A stretch of 64,000 nt of DNA from CAIUPE01 sp037131735 (GTDB taxonomy: Bacteria > Pseudomonadota > Alphaproteobacteria > Rhizobiales > Beijerinckiaceae): contig JBAXQM010000012.1 of the NCBI GenBank assembly GCA_037131735.1, positions 1 through 64,000 of the forward strand. Reading direction: 5' to 3'. Positions 41,770-49,478 of this stretch are shown one piece after another. The first letter of the stretch is position 1. Each line of letters begins with the position of its first letter. A program made the translations under genes and the position numbers. The notes beneath the pieces were generated by a model, which was given only the letters and a program-made list of their open reading frames with translations, was not told where the DNA came from and made no database searches.

Positions 41770-42531
41770 TTAGGGGATTAGACTACGGATGATTCCGGCA
41801 AGCGCAATCAAGATGAGCATAAATAATGTAATGCGGCGGAAACCTTCCGGCGTTGCACCCAGAAAATGTCTTGTGCCAAGAGTCATGCCGACGAGGAGAA
41901 GAGGAAAAGCAAGAGCGGCGGCTTTAATCGTATCCTGGTCAACCAATCCGGCATAAAACAAAACCGTCAAACCCATTACGTCGAGTAGAAAGAAATAGGC
42001 TGTGACTGCAGCGCGGATTTTTGCTGGCGAGTCGCCATCCGCCGTCAAAAATAAAGCGACCGGAAGCCCGCCCATACCCACAGCACCATTCGCAACGCCC
42101 GATCCGATGCCGACGGCGAAAGTGCCTTTATCATTCGCTTTTTTTCGCAATTTCCATCCGCGCAACAGTAACAAAGCGGCCGTGAAGACAAAGATCGATA
42201 GACCGAGTTTGAGGCTCTCTGCGGGAACGGACGACAAAAGCAACACACCCGGACCTGTGCCAATGGCAGCGCCCAGCAAAAGAAACGAAACCCGCCGCCA
42301 AGGAATATCGCGCCATACTGAGAAGGCCTGAACGCAACTCGCAATCACTTCGAGAAGCAATGCCACACCAATGGCGCGCGCAGGTACGCCAACGAGCGAC
42401 CAGCTCGAGACAAGCACAGCAGAAAATCCGAAACCCGAATAGCCACGCGCAAGTGACGCGACAAAGAGACCAGCAATCATGAGTGCAAGCGCGAAGGGAG
42501 ACGCAGTCAAAACAAACTCAGGAAGTTCCAT
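41770..42531 (-). CDS. TauE/SafE family sulfite exporter-like permease
   Basis: A 253-residue protein with about eight membrane helices in two repeats; GYSGFGFSAVLVSSWSLVG and GVANGAVGMGGLPVALF are the repeat motifs of the TauE/SafE (DUF81) family. Members export sulfite, sulfoacetate or other organic anions. It ends 18 bases before the GGT gene start on the same strand and could be cotranscribed. Sulfite from Xsc is a possible load, but the genes are 21 kb apart. Confidence 0.8.
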   Translation of the reverse strand: MELPEFVLTASPFALALMIAGLFVASLARGYSGFGFSAVLVSSWSLVGVPARAIGVALLLEVIASCVQAFSVWRDIPWRRVSFLLLGAAIGTGPGVLLLSSVPAESLKLGLSIFVFTAALLLLRGWKLRKKANDKGTFAVGIGSGVANGAVGMGGLPVALFLTADGDSPAKIRAAVTAYFFLLDVMGLTVLFYAGLVDQDTIKAAALAFPLLLVGMTLGTRHFLGATPEGFRRITLFMLILIALAGIIRSLIP

Positions 42532-42622
42532 CGCTCATGCCTTGTTTTTTATGCTGTGAGCGTAGGACGCAGAGAAAATCCGGAAAAGGACCACGCTTGC
42601 TAAGCCGTTCAGTCCACGGATC

Positions 42623-43051
42623 TTACTTGCCGGCCATCATGAGAAGCTGGAGGTAGCAAATGCGGCGCTTGAAGCGACGATTTTCATCCCATTCGAAAAT
42701 GACAAGACGCGGACGATCGCGTCCGGGACGTTCCACTTTGATTTCGATTTCAGGCGGCAAGAGAATACCCAGATGGCGCAAGGTACGATGCGCATCGCGT
42801 TCAATCTCACCCAAAAGCGAACGATCAATCCAGCAGCGTGCTAACACCGCACCAAGATAATCAAGAATCTTCTCTTTGAGTTCGCTCGGATTGATAACGA
42901 TTTCAATCGGTGGTTCGCGGGCAAAGTCCGCGTCCTCAGAGCCGTCATAGTCATAATGTTGATCATTGGTGATGGTTTGGAAAAGCGCCGGGCGCTTTTC
43001 CTCTGCCCCCGCAACGGCTGGCACACCCCCGCTATTCGAACGATTGGCCAT
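42623..43051 (-). CDS. Conserved hypothetical protein
   Basis: A 142-residue protein from the ATG at 43051, with GGAG eleven bases upstream; an in-frame extension to 43135 is less likely. The first third is disordered and acidic (NDQHYDYDGSEDADF); the rest contains ELKEKILDYLGAVLARCWID, then a basic C-terminal strand region ending LQLLMMAGK. No signal peptide, membrane helix or known catalytic motif. I do not recognise it; the even composition and clear start suggest a real cytoplasmic protein. Confidence 0.55.
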   Translation of the reverse strand: MANRSNSGGVPAVAGAEEKRPALFQTITNDQHYDYDGSEDADFAREPPIEIVINPSELKEKILDYLGAVLARCWIDRSLLGEIERDAHRTLRHLGILLPPEIEIKVERPGRDRPRLVIFEWDENRRFKRRICYLQLLMMAGK

Positions 43052-43248
43052 AGGGGCGGCTCCTGCCTTCCTCAAAAACACGCAACAAGGACAAAAATAA
43101 AACGGCGCCCGGCCCCTAAAATTTAACGGGGTCAAAACGCGCCATATCCCTTTATTCCCATCGTCTCACAGTAGAATTCAGCTGACAAGCCTGGTGTGAT
43201 CCGTAAATAGACCAAAGCCGATAGACGACTGCGGGGGCGGGTGCGAAG

Positions 43249-44781
43249 GTGATCGCCGATTCGACCTCCTGCCAATTGAACCTTATGCCTCATTCCGCCT
43301 CATTTGCCCGTCCCGATTTGCGAATTCTGGTCATTTTGACTGTTTTCACCGCTATTCGGCTTGCGGTGGCCGCAGGAACAGGGCTCGTTTTCGACGAGGC
43401 CTATTACCGGCTGTGGGGCCTTTTTCCCAGTTGGGCCTATTTCGACCATGCGCCGATGGTCGCCTGGTGGGTGGCTATGGGGCACTCGATTGCCGAAGAT
43501 ACCGCCCTCGGCACCCGACTACTGGGCCCGCTCTCAGCCGGCATCGGGTCGCTTTTTCTTTGGCGAACGGCCTTTCTCCTTTATGGGCGCCCGACCGCAG
43601 ATCGGTCCGTCTTGATCTTCAATGCGATGCTACTGCCGTCGGTCGGCAGCATCGTGATAACGCCTGATGTGCCGAGTGTGTTTTTTTGGGGCATGACGCT
43701 CTGGGCCCTTGCCGAATTACGCGCCTCTCAGCGCGGCGTGTGGTGGCTTGTGATTGGCCTCTTTATTGGCCTTGATCTTCTCTCAAAATATTCAGGCGTT
43801 TTTCTTGGACTCGGTATCTTAGTGTGGCTCATCGTCGATCGTGATCAGCGACACTGGTTTAAAAGCATATTGCCTTATGGTGGCGCGGTTATTGCGCTCG
43901 CGCTTTTCTCACCCGTGATAATCTGGAATACTACGCATGACTATGTGTCTTTCACCAAGCAACTGTCGCGCACACAGGGCGAAAATTTCGATCCCAAATA
44001 TCTTTTTGAAATGATCGGTGCGCAATGGATGTTAATGACGCCGATCATCGGTGGCATCGCGCTTTTTGCTTTTGTGCGCGAACTACGTTCGCTTCTGCCA
44101 TCACGGGCAAACGCAACGACTCTGATTATTGCAACATCACTTCCCTTTGCTGCCTATCTTCTGATTCATGGCTTGCATGATCGCGTAAATGCGAATTGGC
44201 CCGCCCCCTTAGCGCCTGCCTTTGCAATTCTTGCCGCAGCTTTTCTTCAAAATTCACATTTAAATGTACTTAAAAAAGCCGCTCTTCCGGTTGGCTATGT
44301 GCTTTTGGCTCTTGTTGTTCTCGAGGTCACTCATCCTTTCTTGCCACTCCAACCCGATCGTAATCCGGCAATGCTTACCCGCGGATGGAATGAAATGGGT
44401 CTTGAGCTGAACAAGATTGCGCATGACAGAGATATGGCATGGATTGCCACATCGACTTATGAACACACAGGCGCTGTAAGTAATGCGCTTCGCAACAAAT
44501 TGGATGTCGTGCAGATCAATGAGAGACTGCGCTATGGCTTCATGCCAGCGCCCGATCCCTCCCTCACATCAAAACCCGCTTTATATATCAATGGGGTAAA
44601 TGATGCTGAAGCCGCTTTAAAGATACTTTCACCTTGCATTGGTGCAGCAGAAAAAATCGGCACAATCGCGCGAAAATATAATGACGTGATCATTGAAACA
44701 TTCGCGCTTTATCGTTTGACGAATGTGAAGATCGGCCCCGCGCTTTATGATCGCAAGGCCGACCCTTCTAAATGCAACTAG
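43249..44781 (+). CDS. GT39 (ArnT-like) membrane glycosyltransferase
   Basis: A 510-residue protein with about ten membrane helices. DEAYYRLWGLFPSWAYFDHAPM near residue 50 contains the catalytic-type DE pair and the YFDHxP segment of the GT39/PMT family, which uses polyprenyl-phosphate sugars to modify lipid A, proteins or glycans on the periplasmic side. A GTG at 43249 is taken as the start; an ATG at 43285 is the alternative. It ends 3 bases before the convergent alcohol dehydrogenase gene. The acceptor is unknown. Confidence 0.8.
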   Translation: MIADSTSCQLNLMPHSASFARPDLRILVILTVFTAIRLAVAAGTGLVFDEAYYRLWGLFPSWAYFDHAPMVAWWVAMGHSIAEDTALGTRLLGPLSAGIGSLFLWRTAFLLYGRPTADRSVLIFNAMLLPSVGSIVITPDVPSVFFWGMTLWALAELRASQRGVWWLVIGLFIGLDLLSKYSGVFLGLGILVWLIVDRDQRHWFKSILPYGGAVIALALFSPVIIWNTTHDYVSFTKQLSRTQGENFDPKYLFEMIGAQWMLMTPIIGGIALFAFVRELRSLLPSRANATTLIIATSLPFAAYLLIHGLHDRVNANWPAPLAPAFAILAAAFLQNSHLNVLKKAALPVGYVLLALVVLEVTHPFLPLQPDRNPAMLTRGWNEMGLELNKIAHDRDMAWIATSTYEHTGAVSNALRNKLDVVQINERLRYGFMPAPDPSLTSKPALYINGVNDAEAALKILSPCIGAAEKIGTIARKYNDVIIETFALYRLTNVKIGPALYDRKADPSKCN

Positions 44782-44784
44782 TGT

Positions 44785-45948
44785 TTACAAAGTGCCGTTA
44801 TAAGCCTTCTCGAAGAGATCGAGCGCGTCCTTCTCCGTAAGCGGAACGGGGTTGCCGCCTGCCGTCGGATCTTCCGGCGCCATTTTAGCCATCACTGCGA
44901 AATTCTCGTTTCCGACGCCCAAATCCTTAAGCGTATGCGGAACATGAAGCTCTTTACGAAGATCCAAAATCCAATTCAAGAACGCGTCGAAATTCGGTGC
45001 GAGGCCGATATAAGCAGCCATACGATTGATCTTTGTTTCAATCGCTTTGCGATTATAGACGAGCACGTAAGGCATGAAGACGGCATTGGTCATGCCGTGA
45101 TGCGTATCATGCAACGCTCCGACAGGATGCGAGAGCGCGTGGATAGCGCCCAAGCCTTTTTGGAAGGCGGTCGCGCCCATAGCGGCGGCTGACATCATAT
45201 GCGCACGCGCTTCGATGTCTTTACCGTCTTTAAAAGCGCGTGGCAGTGACTCTTTCACAAGACGAATGCCTTCTACGGCAATGCCCTCACCCATCGGATG
45301 ATAGAAGGGCGAGCAATAGGCTTCGAGACAATGCGCCAACGCATCCATGCCCGTACCCGCTGTGATTTTCTGCGGCATACCGACTGTGAGTTCCGGATCA
45401 CAAATCGTTACTTTCGGCATCATACCCGGATGGAAGATCACTTTTTTTGTATGTGTTGATTCTTGCGTGATCACACCCGCGCGACCAACTTCCGAGCCGG
45501 TGCCCGCTGTTGTTGGCACAGCAATAACAGGTGCAATTCCATGGGGATCCGCACGCGTCCACCAATCCCCAATATCTTCGAAGTCCCACATCGGACGTGT
45601 TTGTCCGGCCATGAATGCAATCACTTTGCCGGCATCAAGACCCGAACCGCCGCCAAACGCGATGACACTGTCGTGCTTTCCGGCACGATAGGTTTTCAAA
45701 CCCGCTTCAATATTTGAATCAACAGGATTGGGCTTAATCTCCGAGAACACCGCAATACCAAGGCCCGCCGCTTTCAAGGCGCTGACAGCATCCGCAACCA
45801 TGGGCTGGGTAGCGAGAAATGGATCCGTCACAAGCAGCGGATTTTTAAAGCCGTTGTCTTTGCAAAGCTGCGGCAAATCCTTGATGCGGCCCGCACCAAA
45901 TTTAACAGCGGTTGGATAATTCCAGTTGGCGGTCGGAGAGTGAGTCAT
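44785..45948 (-). CDS. Iron-containing alcohol dehydrogenase
   Basis: A 387-residue group III alcohol dehydrogenase. NAD-binding FGGGSGLDAGKV near residue 98 and TAGTGSE near 145; metal ligands Asp/His in GMDALAHCLEAY (near 201) and the two His of HALSHPVGALHDTHHG (near 265-280). All four ligands are visible. Last gene of a minus-strand set with aldehyde dehydrogenase, glutamine-synthetase-like ligase and permease; it probably oxidises the alcohol end of a gamma-glutamylated amino alcohol or similar, giving an aldehyde for the next enzyme. Confidence 0.87.
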   Translation of the reverse strand: MTHSPTANWNYPTAVKFGAGRIKDLPQLCKDNGFKNPLLVTDPFLATQPMVADAVSALKAAGLGIAVFSEIKPNPVDSNIEAGLKTYRAGKHDSVIAFGGGSGLDAGKVIAFMAGQTRPMWDFEDIGDWWTRADPHGIAPVIAVPTTAGTGSEVGRAGVITQESTHTKKVIFHPGMMPKVTICDPELTVGMPQKITAGTGMDALAHCLEAYCSPFYHPMGEGIAVEGIRLVKESLPRAFKDGKDIEARAHMMSAAAMGATAFQKGLGAIHALSHPVGALHDTHHGMTNAVFMPYVLVYNRKAIETKINRMAAYIGLAPNFDAFLNWILDLRKELHVPHTLKDLGVGNENFAVMAKMAPEDPTAGGNPVPLTEKDALDLFEKAYNGTL

Positions 45949-45976
45949 TGGTATGCCTTATCTATTTTCGAATGAG

Positions 45977-47359
45977 TCAAAGTGAACGAAGGTGATAGCT
46001 CTTCGCGCGTGTCACCATATCGTAACCAATCGCGGAGAGGCTTACGCCGCGGCCCGTATCTTTTACGCCTGTCCATGCAAGAGCAGGATCAAGATAGTCG
46101 CAGCGATTCATAAACACGGTGCCGGTTTCAATATCGCGACCCAAACGCTGCGCTGCGGCTTCATCTTGTGTCCAAATGGCGGCGGTTAGCCCATAAGGGC
46201 TATCATTCATAAGACGCAAGGCCTCTGCGTCATCTTTCACTTTCATAATGCCAACAACAGGCCCAAAATTTTCTTCGCGCATCAGAGCCATCGAATGATC
46301 AACATTCGTGAGCACTTGCGGCATCAAATAAGGGCTATCAGTTTTATCGAGCGGGAAGAGCGACGCGTCGATATGGGCTTTTGCGCCCTTCGCAAGCGCT
46401 TCTTTGATTTGCGCCCGCACGACATCGGCGCCTTTTGCTGTCGCAAGCGGGCCAAGTGTTACGCTCTCATCAAGCGGATTTCCCATTTTGTAGGTTTTTG
46501 TCAACGCTACAAACCCGTCAACGAAGCGATCATAGAGGCTTTCATGAACATAAATGCGCTCAATACCGCAGCATGATTGTCCTGAGTTAAAGAAAACGCC
46601 ATCGACAAGATTTTCAACGGCGTGATCGAAGTTTGCGTCGGCTCTCACATAAGCGGGATCCTTACCGCCGAGTTCAAGGCCGAGGGTTGTGAAAGTGCCC
46701 GCTGCCGCCTTCTCAATTGCGCGGCCACCGGCAACAGAGCCTGTAAATACACAATGATCAACCGCATGCGATGACAAGATTCTCGCTGTGTCATCATGCG
46801 TCAGGACAATATTTGTGAAGAGACCTTTTGGGAGTGCAGCAGCTTCCATCGCTTTCGCAAATCGTTCTCCGACGAGAAGCGTTTGTGCAGCATGTTTCAA
46901 AATCACCGCATTGCCCGCAACAAGAGCCGGAACGATCGAATTGACCGCCGTAAGATAGGGGTAATTCCACGGCGCGATCACAAACACCACACCAGCGGGT
47001 GCCTTTTCAATGAAGCGCGTGAAACCGTCTTTTTTTTGCGGAACATGCGGCGCCAAGCTTTCAGGCGCAATTTTAATCATGTGCCGCGCGCGTTCTTCGA
47101 AGCCACGAAATTCACCGCCCCATTTAACGGGCCGCCCCATTTGAATAGCGAGCTCAGGCACGGCATCCTGATTCATTGTCATCATCGCATCGACAAAGGC
47201 TGTGAGTTTGGCCATGCGTTCAGCGAGGGGTACATCGCGCCAAATCTTTTGTGCCGCACGCGCTTCTTTTAACACGCGATCAATTTCGGACTGCGATGCG
47301 CTGGGACGTCGTGCAACTTCGCGACCATCAATGGGAGAAATGCAGATAATGTCGGTCAT
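45977..47359 (-). CDS. Aldehyde dehydrogenase family protein
   Basis: A 460-residue enzyme with APWNYPYLTAVNS (catalytic Asn), FTGSVAGG, catalytic Glu in LGLELGGKDP near residue 229 and catalytic Cys in SGQSCCGIERIY near 263. Of the short ALDH class (about 460 residues) close to succinate-semialdehyde dehydrogenase-like proteins. It ends 28 bases before the alcohol dehydrogenase start. Within this set it would oxidise the aldehyde from the alcohol dehydrogenase. It is separated from the upstream ligase by a 186-base spacer full of heptamer repeats. Confidence 0.87.
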   Translation of the reverse strand: MTDIICISPIDGREVARRPSASQSEIDRVLKEARAAQKIWRDVPLAERMAKLTAFVDAMMTMNQDAVPELAIQMGRPVKWGGEFRGFEERARHMIKIAPESLAPHVPQKKDGFTRFIEKAPAGVVFVIAPWNYPYLTAVNSIVPALVAGNAVILKHAAQTLLVGERFAKAMEAAALPKGLFTNIVLTHDDTARILSSHAVDHCVFTGSVAGGRAIEKAAAGTFTTLGLELGGKDPAYVRADANFDHAVENLVDGVFFNSGQSCCGIERIYVHESLYDRFVDGFVALTKTYKMGNPLDESVTLGPLATAKGADVVRAQIKEALAKGAKAHIDASLFPLDKTDSPYLMPQVLTNVDHSMALMREENFGPVVGIMKVKDDAEALRLMNDSPYGLTAAIWTQDEAAAQRLGRDIETGTVFMNRCDYLDPALAWTGVKDTGRGVSLSAIGYDMVTRAKSYHLRSL

Positions 47360-47383
47360 GAATGATGTTCTCAGATGGTAGAG

Positions 47384-47542
47384 CTTAGGGATTAGGGCGA
47401 AGGGTGTAGGGTGTAGGGTGTAGGATGTAGGGTGTAGCGAGTAAGAAAACTAAACCGTTGTCGATCAGCAATTCTCTTTAAGGCAATAATTGAATCTATG
47501 CCCTAAACCCTAAACCCTAAACCCTAAACCCTACACCCTAAG
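47384..47542. repeat. Telomere-like heptamer inverted repeat between ligase and aldehyde dehydrogenase genes
   Basis: At 47384-47439 eight heptamers run in phase: CTTAGGG, ATTAGGG, CGAAGGG, TGTAGGG, TGTAGGG, TGTAGGA, TGTAGGG, TGTAGCG. At 47501-47542 the other arm has CCCTAAA four times, then CCCTACA and CCCTAAG. The arms are inverted, and the outer AGAGCTTAGGG and CCCTAAGCTCT match exactly. The minus-strand transcript leaving the ligase gene thus reads a (TTTAGGG)n-like G-rich run, then a C-rich run, able to form a long hairpin or G-quadruplex before the dehydrogenase start. Confidence 0.9.
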
Positions 47543-47545
47543 CTC

Positions 47546-48919
47546 TTAGATAATCTCGAAATAACGCTGCATCTCCCAATCGGTAATGGCGCGGCGGAAC
47601 TCGCGTTCTTCCCATTCACGCGTTGCCGCATAGTGGTCGACAAACACATCACCGAAAAGTTCGCGCGCTGCTTTCGAGGCTTTAAGTTTTTGTGCCGCTT
47701 CCCAGAGCGTACGCGGCAATGCGCGATTCTTGGGAAGCTTGGCTTCGTAAGCGTTACCCGTTTGCGGATCGCCTGGTTCGATTTTGTTTTCGATACCGTA
47801 AAGACCTGAACCAATCGCGGCCGCGAGCGCAAGATAGGGATTAATATCCGCAGCAGCGACGCGATATTCAACGCGTTGCGATTTTTCCGATCCCTCAATC
47901 ACACGCAAAGCCGTCGTACGATTATCAACCGCCCAAGCGGAATCAGTTGGAGCCCAAAAGCCTGGAATGAGACGCGAATAGGAATTTACCGTTGAAGCCA
48001 CCATCGCCAAAAGCTCGGGCATTAAGGCCTGTTGACCACCAACAAACCAGCGCATCGTGTCGGACATTTTATGTTTTTTCTTCGCATCATAGAAAAGACC
48101 GCGGCCGGTTTTCTTGTCCGCAAGCGAGAGATGCAAATGGCCGGATTGTCCGGGCCATTCATGTGAACTCTTCGCCATGAATGACGCCATCCACCCACGT
48201 TTCTGTGCAAGCACCTTTGTATAGGTTTTAAAGAGTGCTGCTTTATCTGCAGCATTCAAGGCTTCATCGACTTTGATCGCTGCTTCAAGAACGCCCGGAC
48301 CCGTTTCCGTGTGCAGTCCTTCGATTTCGAAATTCATCTTGCGGCCGAGATCAAGAAGGTCGCGGTAGAAATCCGCATGCACTGAAGACCGCAACATCGA
48401 GTAGCCAAAAAAGCCCGGCGTAATGTTTTTGAGATTTTTATAATTCTTCTCACGCACAGAATGGGGCGTTTCTTCAAAAAGGAAAAATTCAAATTCAGCG
48501 GCGGCATTTACACGGAAACCATGGTCGGCCGCACGCTTCAAGACGCGACGCAGCGTTCCGCGCGGGCAAACATCTTCCCACTTACCTGTAAACTCACAGA
48601 GGAAGAGCGGGAGATCATCTTCAAAAGGAATAAGGCGCATCGACTCCGGCACCATGCGCACTTCAGCATCGGGATAGCCCGTGTGCCAGCCGGTAACGCT
48701 CACATTGTCATAAAGCTGATCATTCGAATCCCAGCCAACAACAACGTCACAAAAGCCCAAGCCTTTTTCCAGCGCACTCTCGAACTTGTCACGGTTCACA
48801 TATTTGCCACGAAACACACCATCGATATCGAACACGCCCAAGCGGACATAAGGAACATCACGCTTGCGGATATAGGCAAGGGCATCAGCGGCATTTTTAA
48901 GAACGGGTGAGGATGTCAT
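47546..48919 (-). CDS. Glutamine-synthetase family ligase (PuuA/GlnA3-like)
   Basis: A 457-residue GS-fold protein. VNAAAEFEFFLFEETP near residue 137 (metal Glu set), GQSGHLHLSLADKKTG near 255, RLIPGFWAPTDSAWAVDNRT near 314 and VEYRVAAADINPYLALAAAIGSGL near 345. It lacks the classical adenylylation-loop sequence, and the N-terminus differs from GlnA. Such paralogues gamma-glutamylate amines: putrescine (PuuA), isopropylamine (IpuC) or ethanolamine (Streptomyces GlnA4). With an APC permease and two dehydrogenases nearby, an amine or amino-alcohol route is likely. Confidence 0.82.
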   Translation of the reverse strand: MTSSPVLKNAADALAYIRKRDVPYVRLGVFDIDGVFRGKYVNRDKFESALEKGLGFCDVVVGWDSNDQLYDNVSVTGWHTGYPDAEVRMVPESMRLIPFEDDLPLFLCEFTGKWEDVCPRGTLRRVLKRAADHGFRVNAAAEFEFFLFEETPHSVREKNYKNLKNITPGFFGYSMLRSSVHADFYRDLLDLGRKMNFEIEGLHTETGPGVLEAAIKVDEALNAADKAALFKTYTKVLAQKRGWMASFMAKSSHEWPGQSGHLHLSLADKKTGRGLFYDAKKKHKMSDTMRWFVGGQQALMPELLAMVASTVNSYSRLIPGFWAPTDSAWAVDNRTTALRVIEGSEKSQRVEYRVAAADINPYLALAAAIGSGLYGIENKIEPGDPQTGNAYEAKLPKNRALPRTLWEAAQKLKASKAARELFGDVFVDHYAATREWEEREFRRAITDWEMQRYFEII

Positions 48920-49147
48920 GTCGGCTCCGGACTTCAGGCGTTAGGGGCAATTCCGTGGAGGAATGGTCGGGCGCATGAAAGCCGCCAGCCTCCCCCTTGG
49001 CAAGCCAGAAATGGGCGGCTTCAGCTTCTTTTGCTTCCCTCGACCATAAATTTTTAAGGTCCTGTGGTAAAAAGAGGTGAGGTGATTCGTTTTTGTTCGT
49101 TCGCTCGCCTGAGTTGTTGCGTTTCAGTGTGTTTCAGGTTGCGTATC

Positions 49148-49411
49148 ATGCCTGCATTATCCCAGACCGCCGTAGCGGATCTTTCGCTTGCGGATTTGCC
49201 GCCTAGCCACGAGACCCGTTGGGTCATGAGCCGGAAGGCGAAACTAATCGAAGCCATTCATGCGGGGCTAATCAGCCTCGAGGATGCCGCCGCACGTTAC
49301 CGCCTCACGCTCGATGAGCTCACCGAATGGCAGAGCTATTTTGCGCGTCATGGCGCACGCGGGTTGCGGGCGACCTTCCTGCAACAATATAGGCATATCC
49401 GTCGGCCCTGA
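49148..49411 (+). CDS. SciP-like DUF1153 protein
   Basis: An 87-residue protein from the ATG at 49148; the frame back to 49064 adds an unlikely segment. LADLPPSHETRWVMSRKAKLIEAIHAGLISLEDAAARYRLTLDELTEWQSYFARHGARGLRAT (positions about 19-80) carries the DUF1153 helix-turn-helix core, as in SciP, the CtrA-interacting cell-cycle repressor of Caulobacter and relatives. Sequence before the core is unlike canonical SciP (no YVIGPDG segment), so it is a paralogue. It is transcribed against the flanking amine genes and ends at a bidirectional terminator. Confidence 0.75.
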   Translation: MPALSQTAVADLSLADLPPSHETRWVMSRKAKLIEAIHAGLISLEDAAARYRLTLDELTEWQSYFARHGARGLRATFLQQYRHIRRP

Positions 49412-49428
49412 TCCGGCGCGGCCCCAAT

Positions 49429-49462
49429 AAAAAACGGCGGGAGAACACCCCCGCCGCTTCTT
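49429..49462. terminator. Bidirectional terminator
   Basis: CGGCGGG (49435-49441) pairs with CCCGCCG (49450-49456) over an 8-base loop. AATAAAAAA before it is a T tract on the minus strand, and CTTCTTTTGCTTT follows on the plus strand, so it can end both the SciP-like transcript and the permease transcript. Confidence 0.8.
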
Positions 49463-49478
49463 TTGCTTTGTTCGGGAC

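Noticed and set aside
47384..47542. Plant telomere contamination
   Set aside because: The heptamers lie in a short inverted arrangement flanked by clear bacterial genes with normal stops and starts, so it is a genuine intergenic repeat.
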